A stretch of 64,000 nt of DNA from Amorphophallus konjac (taxonomy: Eukaryota > Streptophyta > Magnoliopsida > Alismatales > Araceae): NCBI GenBank assembly GCA_022559845.1, contig CM040117.1, positions 144,278,732 to 144,342,731 on the forward strand, read 5' to 3'. A model generated the notes under the pieces. The model was not told the DNA's origin, searched no databases, and saw nothing but the letters and a program-made list of their open reading frames with translations. Shown piece after piece: positions 13,144-21,399 of the stretch; the first letter of the stretch is position 1; the number at the start of each line of letters is the position of its first letter. The position numbers and the translations under genes are program-made.

Positions 13144-13807
13144 ATTAGACGAAGGGCATCACTCACCCGTGGTTGAGGAAGGGAAGAAGTGGGCATCGCA
13201 CCCGTGGAGAGGGAAGGAAGAAAAGGCACTAGCGGCCATGGGAATTGCAGGGGGGTGAAGGGAAGAAGATAAGGGAGGGGGAAAGGTCCCCCTACGTGGG
13301 ACTCACATGGGTTCCAAAAATAGATCTTCATTCACTCTTTTTCCACCGTGGGATACAAGACTCTTATATAGGCATACAAGGAAGATTAAGAGACACTTAC
13401 CACTTAGTATCATGACTTCCTAGGAATACTAAAAGACACCCTATCGGAAACATCAAAATACATAATAAGACTCCTTAACACTTAATACTTTCTTATCATG
13501 ATTCCCTAGGAATACTTAAAGACACCGAAAGACTAAAATACATAATAAGACTCTTTTATTGTGAATAAAATTTCATAGAGATGACCCATTAGGCCCATGT
13601 ATACGGCCCAATAAAATGAGACGATTAGCATGGAATGGCCCATTTGATTGCATTTGTTGATGAAGCTGCTTGCCGATCACTCGGAGATGCTTGTTCCGTC
13701 AAACTTCCTGACTCGGAGAAGGTTCAGCTCAGATTCTGTGTAAACTGTCGATCTCATCAAACCCACAAAGCTCGTGAATTTTGAATCTTGAACTGAGATT
13801 TCCATCA
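11954..13807 (-). repeat. Element C 3' LTR
   Basis: 1,854 bp, with a TATA box CCTATATAAGAG on the minus strand at 13361-13372, a (GA)n run at about 13105-13142 and G-runs near 12800. Open frames inside it recur identically in the partner LTR and show no domain. Confidence 0.88.
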
Positions 13808-13901
13808 TACTCCTCCGCTTGGAGGAGGTTCGACCTCGAACCTCAAAGCTCAGGATCTCGGTCCGATGGGACGGCCCGATTCCCTAAGCTCTGATACCAC
13901 T
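13808..13901 (-). other. Element C interior: PBS and polypurine tract only
   Basis: 94 bp. The minus-strand PBS TGGTATCAGAGC is at 13888-13899. The minus-strand purine tract AAGCGGAGGAGTA lies at the left edge and forms the hairpin CCTCCAAGCGGAGG. Nothing else fits in the space. Confidence 0.85.
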
Positions 13902-15060
13902 TGATGTGAAACAAATGCCGAAGTCGATTCTGTCCGGTTCTGGAATCTGTGACCAGCAGCTGTTGAAGTGGCTGTAGATCGCACTCTGGAATTTTGCCGG
14001 AGGCGCGGTTGGTGCCGTTGGCTTCGTAACAGGGTAGGGATGCAGCACAATTTTTCTGAATTTTGGTTCCGCCCGAACCTGGTCGCCACGGACGACTGAG
14101 CGGGGACCCCGTTCTGGTTCTGTGCAGGGGCAGCTTCTGAACAGCGGCTTGACATGGACACCACGAGCAATCCCGAACTCCGTTTGGTGCGCAGCAGGTG
14201 GCGTTGGAATCGTGGGGACGACTACTTTCCAGCGGCACTGGTCTCGCCTCAGTCGGATGTCGGTGTGGACGTGCAGGTCCCGTTGAGTGGGGACGGGTCG
14301 GAGGAGGGGATCGGTGGACAGAATGACCCAACAGTGGTAGGAAATTGATAACTTCACACCTTGAGCTCCGGTCGACGAACCGCCTTCTGTTCCTGAGAGC
14401 TGACAGAGAGGGGAGGAACTTTGCTGAACAGCTCGGAGTCGGATTCCGTCAGGGTTGGGCGTGGTGGTGGTCTTCCTCAGCTTCTGGTCGGGTTCAGGAG
14501 CCTCCTGCGCAGTCGTGGGAGATTGGCCACTGCCGATGCTCACGAACTCGGAAGAGGACGATTCCACCTCGCCTGATCAGAAGACTCGCCAACGTACGTT
14601 TTTGATGAAGAACCCGGAAGCCGATTCTGCCTGGAACTGCTCCCAATATCGACTGCAACTCGGGCTTGATTTCTGCCTGCGAATGGAGCTGATTGAGGAG
14701 GGGGGATTAAGGGGGATGGAAGGGATTTGTGGGTTTGGGTTAAGGGAGGGGGGGGGGGGGATGGACGTGGCTGGGGTTGCAGGGGGGTGCTTTTGGGAGG
14801 TGGGGAGGTAATGGGGTGGTGAGAGAGAGAGGAGGGAACACCCAAATTCGAAATTGGGCCTTGGGGAGATGAAAGGGTGCCTGGGAAGACGAAAGGTTGT
14901 GTGGGGAAGGGGAGAGAATGCCTAGGGAGTGGGAGTTCTACCTAGGGGAGGGGAGGGGACTTAAATGAGGGGTATAGGGAAGGGGGAGGGGTCTTAATTA
15001 GAGGTGAAAGAGAGGAGAGAGAGTGGATTCCGAATTTGGGGTGGGGATGAGAGAGAATTG

Positions 15061-15094
<34 letters not shown>

Positions 15095-15758
15095 ATTAGA
15101 CGAAGGGCATCACTCACCCGTGGTTGAGGAAGGGAAGAAGTGGGCATCGCACCCGTGGAGAGGGAAGGAAGAAAAGGCACTAGCGGCCATGGGAATTGCA
15201 GGGGGGTGAAGGGAAGAAGATAAGGGAGGGGGAAAGGTCCCCCTACGTGGGACTCACATGGGTTCCAAAAATAGATCTTCATTCACTCTTTTTCCACCGT
15301 GGGATACAAGACTCTTATATAGGCATACAAGGAAGATTAAGAGACACTTACCACTTAGTATCATGACTTCCTAGGAATACTAAAAGACACCCTATCGGAA
15401 ACATCAAAATACATAATAAGACTCCTTAACACTTAATACTTTCTTATCATGATTCCCTAGGAATACTTAAAGACACCGAAAGACTAAAATACATAATAAG
15501 ACTCTTTTATTGTGAATAAAATTTCATAGAGATGACCCATTAGGCCCATGTATACGGCCCAATAAAATGAGACGATTAGCATGGAATGGCCCATTTGATT
15601 GCATTTGTTGATGAAGCTGCTTGCCGATCACTCGGAGATGCTTGTTCCGTCAAACTTCCTGACTCGGAGAAGGTTCAGCTCAGATTCTGTGTAAACTGTC
15701 GATCTCATCAAACCCACAAAGCTCGTGAATTTTGAATCTTGAACTGAGATTTCCATCA
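13902..15758 (-). repeat. Element C 5' LTR
   Basis: 1,857 bp, near identical to 11954-13807, with a TATA box at 15312-15323 on the minus strand. Confidence 0.88.
15312..15323 (-). promoter_or_regulatory. Element C 5' LTR TATA box
   Basis: CCTATATAAGAG on the minus strand. The same sequence is at 13361-13372 in the other LTR. Confidence 0.6.
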
Positions 15759-17150
15759 ATGACCCTAAGGAGGTAGCAACCGGTAGTCCCAATCCAGTGT
15801 CATCTAGAGTGCCATCCCGAGGTCCTCTCCCCATCTTGGTGGATCCTCTTCCCCCACCCATGAGAGCTCCATTGCTTACACCCCCTGTCCGTCAAGAGGA
15901 TAAGGGTAAGGGTCCACTTATCAAGGAGCGTAGAGGATCACGACAACAGTGTTATCGCTGCCAGGGGTTTGGCCACTTTGCCGGACAGTGTCCCACTCGG
16001 ACATCTCTAGCCCTAGGGGATAAAGGGGTTGGAGAAACCTCACTCTCTGATCTTTATTCGGAGCCACCTCAGCCACAGCTACCCGTGTTACTAACGGGAA
16101 AGCTACTTATAGCAGAGCCACCCCTTAGCTGGCTTAAGAATGGCCTGGCCCCATCTCCCCTCCCATCTATGGACCCTATCCTACCTCTGGTGCCAATCAA
16201 TTCATTTCACACCACTTTCCGGTCTAGTCACTATGTGGATACATTGGATGACATTCTTAAAGGGTTAGACCGACAGTGGATATTTACGCACTTGTTAGCT
16301 CCAGGCTTCGACCGACCCACAGGTCGTAGTTTCACTCATCCCGCTTTAGGGTCCATCACCTCCGTGTACACCGTGGGTCATGTTACCACGGAGGTTCTTC
16401 TACTCCTCCCTACGCTGGCCGAGTCCGAATTCATTTCCTTTTACCCAAGGGAGGAATCTTACTTTCTACCTATGACTGTCGTCCCACCTCTCACAATGAA
16501 TGAAGGTGATCATTTACACCTCCAAGATTTCCAAATGTGGGATGGCGATTTGTGGAAGCCTAGTCCGAGGGGTCATACCTTCTTTGATCCCTTCGACCCA
16601 TTCTCTTGTGGACCCCGTGACCCACCATATTTACTCCACCTTTTTGAGAGAGTCCACCATCATACCCCCACCATCTCATCTCCCTTCAAGGATGAAGGAG
16701 ATCAACAACACCTTCTAGACTTCCACACTTGGGATCTTGAGATGAGAGAATCCATATCGAGGGGCCACACATTCTTTGACCCCTTCGATCCCTTTCTTAG
16801 TGCTCCCCTTGGTCCACAATCTCCATTCCACTTCTTTAACGGAGGTCACCATTATACCCCTCCCCCATGGACCGGGCCATCAGCACCCACCGAGTCCGTT
16901 CACGGGCGAGAGACACCCTACCCTCCAGTCCCACCCAAACCTCCCAAATCCAAAGGACCGTCTTATGATTGTACCGACCCTTGGTCACACCTAGGGTATG
17001 CATGGCACACATTTGGATGTCCTGGACCACCTTGCATATGATTGGGTCGGACTAACTGTAGGGTTGTTTAGGGTTGTGTGTGCATCCGTGTGTTTTTTAT
17101 TTTGCTAAGCATTTTAGGAGTGCATAGTGAGTCTGCCGTGTCTAGTGCTA

Positions 17151-17876
17151 GGCATGTTAGGAGTCTGCATGAGTGAGGCCAACAATGCACGTTACAAAGA
17201 GCTAGTCGATGCCCATCGACACCACCGAGAGTTCCAAGAGGGTGAATGTGTCATGATCAGGGTAAGACCTGAACGGTTTCCCTCTGGAACCGTTAAGAAG
17301 TTGCAAGCTCGCAGAGCCGGTCCCTTTAGAGTGTTGAAACACGTTGGATCCAATGCGTATGTTGTGGACCTGCCCAAAAAATATGGTATAAGCTCTACCT
17401 TCAATGTATCGAATCTTGTTGCATATAGGGACCCAGCGGTGATCCCTAGTGAGCCTTTTGAGCCATCTCCTCCCCTTGAGAGTGATCCCACACCTGAGTG
17501 TCCACTTCCACCTCTAGCCCCTTTTTCACGGCAGCGTGAGCATATAAATCGTATACTGGACGAGCAAGTGACAGCTACCAGGAGTGGATCTTACCTGCGC
17601 TACCTAGTGCGATGGAGAGGACGACCCGCTACTAAGGACATATGGATCACACATGGCGAGTTGCAGCGGATCGATCCGGACCTTCTGGAGCGATACAGGA
17701 GTGATGCAGACCCTTACTCGACAGGGTCGAGTTTCTCCCACCCGGGGAGAATTGGTGCGGACACCCGAGCAGTTGAGCGGCGTGATACACCGAGCCACCG
17801 GTACCGCACACGGAGCACGACTCGAGCCACCTCAGCATCCATCTGGCTCGGAGATAGCCTGGAGACTCCGCCTTGA
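17151..17876 (+). CDS. Element A integrase C-terminal (GPY/F) domain and chromodomain
   Basis: The open frame contains a GPY/F-type integrase tail (EANNARYKELVDAHRHHREF; FPSGTVKKLQARRAGPFRVL; NAYVVDLPKKYGISSTFNV). A chromodomain follows (RILDEQVTATRSGSYLRYLV; WRGRPATKDIWITHGELQRI). Chromodomains direct chromovirus integration to modified heterochromatin. The frame is open upstream to about 17127 without an ATG; the first in-frame ATG is near 17151. How it is translated is unclear: possibly from a spliced or internal start, or it is a remnant. The last 41 codons lie inside the 3' LTR, which starts at 17753. The catalytic core (HHCC and DDE) is missing, so it cannot integrate alone. Confidence 0.7.
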   Translation, partial: GMLGVCMSEANNARYKELVDAHRHHREFQEGECVMIRVRPERFPSGTVKKLQARRAGPFRVLKHVGSNAYVVDLPKKYGISSTFNVSNLVAYRDPAVIPSEPFEPSPPLESDPTPECPLPPLAPFSRQREHINRILDEQVTATRSGSYLRYLVRWRGRPATKDIWITHGELQRIDPDLLERYRSDADPYSTGSSFSHPGRIGADTRAVERRDTPSHRYRTRSTTRATSASIWLGDSLETPP

Positions 17877-18388
17877 GCCTCCCCATTTATCATATTTAGT
17901 TAGCCTTTATGTGTGTGTAATTTGTGTTTATTTCGTTGTATTCGGTTTGCTATTTTGATTGTAAGAGGGGCTTATGTACAATTTGGACCCCGTGGGCCCC
18001 ACGGGCCCCCCAGGCCCCATCCCATTGAGCCACCTCAGCCAAGGGCCCCATGTTGGGTCAGTCAACATGTCAAATGGAGGCTTCTAGATAGGTGGGCCAA
18101 GTGGGGGACAAGTGGCTTGGAAAGTCCACATTTTAGCCACCCACCCCACCTACCAAGTCAAGCCACTCTCCTTGGTCCAAGGGCCGCCCCTCCCCTTGTA
18201 TTTTTTAATTATTTTTGTGTGTGTGTGTCTCATGCCATCCCAGCCCTTCATCTCCCACTCCTAGATCCTACAGTTGTGGATGGATGTGAGATGTAACCTA
18301 TTTAAGCTTGTATTTTCCATTTTAGTGGAATTAATGCCATTTGAATTGGAAAAAAAATCATAAGATACGGGTTTTTTGTCCCGCATCA
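17753..18388 (+). repeat. Element A 3' LTR
   Basis: 636 bp, TGGTGCGG..CCCGCATCA, paired with 10348-10985. It also encodes the C-terminal end of the chromodomain frame. It is followed by AGCTT and then element B. Confidence 0.85.
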
Positions 18389-18393
18389 AGCTT

Positions 18394-19436
18394 TGACAAA
18401 GATCGTTAAACAGCATGGGTCAATATCAAATTATATGTGTTATAAGTGTTTTATGTTAATTGGCCATATAGTGATCCTTTATGCGTATGTTTCTTTTAAG
18501 ATGTCACCATCTTGGAATAGTCTTGAGTGTCATTAGTCTTCCACCGAAAGTTATGTGTTAGGTGTTAGTCATAAAAGATTAGGTGTTAGGTGTTGAAGAT
18601 TAAGTCTTAGGTGTTGATATTTTGAACATGTTGTCTGTCGGGTGATGTCTATAAAAGGGTCTTGTAACTCCACTCTCAAAAAAACAATGAAGTTAAGATG
18701 AGTTTATTAGAAAGTTATGAGGTGTGATGCCTCTTTGCTTGTTTTCTTTCTACGAGAAGGAGATGGGTGTGATGCCCATGGGGGTGTGAAGCCAAACCCT
18801 ATCCCACTATCCCACCATCTCTTCTCTTCCCCTCCACTTAGCCATTAATTCTTGTTTGATTCTCCTTTTCCACCCACCATACCACACCCCATCTCCATCC
18901 GTGCTCCCTTGCCCCCCACTACACCAAGCAACTGCAACTCCCTCTCTATCTCTAACTTCTCTCTCTCAACAGCAGCCATGGCCGATAACCGCCGGGTCCT
19001 CCGAGTCCTTGCCACCCACCGCTCATCCCACCCAGCTCGGCAGCAACATGGATGAGCTCGCACCACTTCCCCCAGCCATGCAGGTGAGCCGCTGGTCAGC
19101 ACCCGCCATCGATCCCTCTGTCTAAAATAGAGCCGCCGCTGGCCCACGCCACTGCCCCGCCACCGTTGTCTCTCCTCCCTCCACTCCCTCTCTCTCTCTT
19201 CGTGACACACTCTCTCTCTCTATCTGGTTTTCTCTCGCTCTCTCACTCTTTCTCTCTAGTTCGTAAGGTGTAAAAAAAAGGAATGGTGAAAGAAAGAAAA
19301 AAAGGTTTTTAAAAAATGGTTCGGGAAAGAAAATAAAAAGGAGAATTTACTGGGAAAAAATAATAAAAAAGGAAATAGCAAATATTTTGATAAAAATAAA
19401 AAAATTCATAAGATACGGGCTTTTTGTCCCGCATCA
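18394..19436 (+). repeat. Element B 5' LTR
   Basis: About 1,043 bp, with a TATA box CTATAAAAGG at 18649-18658 and CT-rich runs near 19170-19260. A short open frame near 18979 is repeated in the other LTR and has no recognised domain. Confidence 0.82.
18649..18658 (+). promoter_or_regulatory. Element B TATA box
   Basis: CTATAAAAGG, identical at 20135-20144 in the 3' LTR. Confidence 0.6.
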
Positions 19437-19438
19437 AG

Positions 19439-19450
19439 TGGTATCAGAGC
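19439..19450 (+). other. Element B primer binding site
   Basis: TGGTATCAGAGC two bases after the LTR end. Confidence 0.85.
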
Positions 19451-19506
19451 GGTTACCCACTTGTTCTCACAAGTCGGGTCCTTGGGCAAATTCGCTCCGT
19501 CACGAA

Positions 19507-19790
19507 GACAAGATTTGAAACTTCGGATGTATCGTCCTTGAGATGGGGACGGGTGCGAAGCCCCATTCGGAGCTCCAGATCTGCCCTCCTCCTCTCCACC
19601 ACGAAGGAAGAATTTGAAGCTTCGGATGCATCGCCCTTGAGATGGGGGCGGGTGCGAGGCCCCATTCGAAGCTCCAGGTCCGTCCTACTCCACTCCGCCA
19701 AGAAGGGCGAATTTGAAGCTTTTTGTGCATCGTCCTTGAGATGGGGACGGGTGAGAGACCCCACTTGAAGCTCCAAGTCCGTCCACCTCT
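19507..19790 (+). repeat. Three tandem ~100-bp units in element B interior
   Basis: Each unit carries CTTGAGATGGGGACGGGTG (or close) then GAAGCTCCAGGTCCGTCC-like sequence. Units start near 19507, 19608 and 19708. An open frame crosses the units (about 19453-19902, minus) but repeats itself and looks like a by-product. Confidence 0.65.
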
Positions 19791-19879
19791 GCCGTCCGTC
19801 TTCGCCTCCACCGATGCCGCTACCACAAGGGTCCTGCAATTCGATGTTCGAGGTCCAACCTCCTCCAAGCGGAGGGGTT

Positions 19880-20929
19880 TGACAAAGATCGTTAAACAGC
19901 ATGGGTCAATATCAAATTATATGTGTTATAAGTGTTTTATGTTAATTGGCCATATAGTGAGCCTTTATGCGTATGTTTCTTTTAAGATGTCACCATCTTG
20001 GAATAGTCTTGAGTGTCATTAGTCTTCCACCGAAAGTTATGTGTTAGGTGTTAGTCATAAAAGATTAGGTGTTAGGTGTTGAAGATTAAGTCTTAGGTGT
20101 TGATATTTTGAACATGTTGTCTGTCGGGTGATGTCTATAAAAGGGTCTTGTAACTCCACTCTCAAAAAACAATGAAGTTAAGATGAGTTTATTGGAAAGT
20201 TATGAGGTGTGATGCCTCTTTGCTTGTTTTCTTTCTCCGAGAAGGAGATGGGTGTGATGCCCATGGGGGTGTGAAGCCCCACCCTATCCCACTATCCCAC
20301 CATCTCTTCTCTTCCCCTCCACTTAGCCATTAATTCTTGTTTGATTCTCCTTTTCCACCCACCATACCACACCCCATCTCCATCCATGCTCCCTTGCCCC
20401 CCACTACACCAAGCTGCTGCAACTCCCTCTCTATCTCTAACTTCTCTCTCTCAATAGCAGCCATGGCCGATAACCGCCGGGTCCTCCGAGTCCTTGCCAC
20501 CCACCGCTCATCCCACCCAGCTCGGCAGCAACATGGATGAGCTCGCACCACTTCCCCAAGCCATGCAGGTGAGCCGCTGGTCAGCACCCGCCATCGATCC
20601 CTCTCTCTAAAATAGAGCCGCCGCTGGCCCACGCCACTGCCCAGCCACCGTTCTCTCTTCTCCCTCCACTCCCTCTCTCTCTCTTCGTGACACACACTCT
20701 CTCTCTCTATCTGGTTTTCTCTCGCTCTCTCACTCTTTCTCTCTAGTTCGTAAGGTGTAAAAAAAAAAGGAATGGTGAAAGAAAGAAAAAAAATGCTTTT
20801 TAAAAAATGGTTCGGGAAAGAAAATAAAAAGGAGAATTTATTGGGAAAAAATAATAAAAAAAGGAAATAGCAAATATTTTGATAAAAATAAAAAAAATTC
20901 ATAAGATACGGGTTTTTTGTCCCGCATCA
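19880..20929 (+). repeat. Element B 3' LTR
   Basis: About 1,050 bp, paired with 18394-19436, ending CCCGCATCA directly before GCTAA (20930-20934). Confidence 0.82.
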
Positions 20930-20934
20930 GCTAA

Positions 20935-21307
20935 GTATGTACCGCACAATGGTCTTATGCGGCTACGTATAGGCCGTATATATGCTTGTCGGTGATAATT
21001 CAGAAAAGTAGCTAAATATCCCATAAATATATGGATGGCCCTGTATCAAATGCGCATATTGTTGAAGGGCTGGAGGTTGACCGCACATGTACATGGGCGC
21101 TTGAAATCCATAGAAAAGCTCAATCAACCAAAACCAAGGCCCATTAAGCCCGGAATCAAGTCAGACCTAGCCAGGGAGGGAGGCCACCCATAAAATTGGC
21201 CCGAAACGTGCCAGAAAATAGCCCAACGAGTGATGGACAACTCGAGACATCCATAAATTGGAGTAAGAGAAATGACTTCAATTATCGGCAAAAAACGGGT
21301 GTCAACA
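20935..21307 (-). repeat. H-minus 5' LTR, U3-start segment
   Basis: The minus strand starts TGTTGACACCCG at 21307 and matches the H 3' LTR near 915-1292. The interruption by the A/B composite falls between GCTAA copies at 10343-10347 and 20930-20934. Confidence 0.75.
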
Positions 21308-21399
21308 GCGGTCAGCTCAGTCGTCTGCATATGCATGCATCATGGTCAGTCAATTGCATTTCATAAACATAATCAACTGGGAAGGCGTAGTGTGCTTAC

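Larger units (their letters stand above)
11954..15758 (-). mobile_element. Element C: LTR retroelement with 1.86-kb LTRs and a 94-bp interior
   Basis: Two near-identical direct repeats (11954-13807 and 13902-15758) flank only 94 bp. The minus strand reads LTR (TGATGGAAATC..CACATCA), an initiator-Met PBS, a short link, a purine tract, then LTR. A perfect target duplication ATGAC flanks it (11949-11953 and 15759-15763), inside element A's gag frame. By eye the LTRs differ at only a few sites: a C/T near 12424/14375, a G/A near 12628/14576 and a G-run length. This is the youngest insertion in the nest. It encodes nothing, so all proteins must come from another element. It is like TRIM or SMART elements in principle, but with full-size LTRs. 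Confidence 0.9.
11360..17041 (+). pseudogene. gag: Element A gag plus unknown domain X, interrupted by element C
   Basis: The frame starts at ATG 11360, runs to 11953, and resumes in the same frame at 15764 after element C and one copy of its ATGAC duplication, ending at 17041. It spans about 624 codons without the insertion. The first part is chromovirus-type gag (YLNWEAAMDKYLECYTM near 11480; IESWHEMKDELRKVYLPG). After the insertion a CX2CX4HX4C zinc knuckle (CYRCQGFGHFAGQC, about 15951-15992) is followed by about 340 residues of unknown domain X. X includes LPLVPINSFHTTFRS, a LAPGFD block, TVGHVTTEVLLLLP and a duplicated RGHTFFDPFDPF module, and replaces protease-RT-RNase H-integrase core. 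X recurs in element D. The part outside C has no nonsense codon, so the gene was intact until C landed in it. Confidence 0.7.
10348..18388 (+). mobile_element. Element A: non-autonomous chromovirus (Ty3/gypsy) with gag, unknown ORF and integrase C-terminus/chromodomain
   Basis: LTRs of about 637 bp at 10348-10985 and 17753-18388 start TGGTGCGG and end CCCGCATCA. An initiator-Met PBS lies at 10989-11000 and a purine run CCCGGGGAGAAT precedes the 3' LTR. By eye the LTRs differ at roughly 2% of sites. The interior has gag with a zinc knuckle, an unknown region, then the integrase C-terminal domain and chromodomain. Protease, RT, RNase H and the integrase catalytic core are absent. The target duplication GCTAA is seen at the left, and its partner lies beyond element B. 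Element C sits in the gag frame. Confidence 0.85.
18394..20929 (+). mobile_element. Element B: non-coding LTR retroelement with a 443-bp interior
   Basis: LTRs of about 1.04-1.05 kb at 18394-19436 and 19880-20929 start TGACAAAG and end CCCGCATCA. An initiator-Met PBS is at 19439-19450 and a purine tract GCGGAGGGG precedes the 3' LTR. The interior holds about three diverged repeats and no gag or pol. By eye the LTRs differ at under 2-3% of sites. The 3' flank GCTAA equals the 5' flank of element A; the 5' flank is AGCTT. Confidence 0.85.
463..21307 (-). mobile_element. H-minus: non-autonomous Tat/Ogre-like Ty3/gypsy element (3' LTR broken, 5' LTR split)
   Basis: Two homologous LTR copies on the minus strand, both starting TGTTGACA, lie at 463-1292 (3' LTR) and at 9091-10347 plus 20935-21307 (5' LTR). 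The 5' LTR is interrupted by the composite A/C/B insertion. Internally there is a leader, a gag-type reading frame and a 3' region, but no protease active site, reverse transcriptase, RNase H or integrase. It is therefore a gag-carrying non-autonomous element. The gag resembles Tat/Ogre gag and the LTR family recurs on the plus strand at 25665-27738. The right flank is GCGGT (21308-21312); the left target duplication is out of the window. Confidence 0.8.

Noticed and set aside
18852..19125. Short conserved-looking frames in element B LTRs
   Set aside because: The similarity reflects LTR duplication only; codon content is microsatellite-like.
18389..20934. Canonical 5-bp target duplication for element B alone
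   Set aside because: Left flank AGCTT and right flank GCTAA do not match; only the outer GCTAA pair with element A is perfect.
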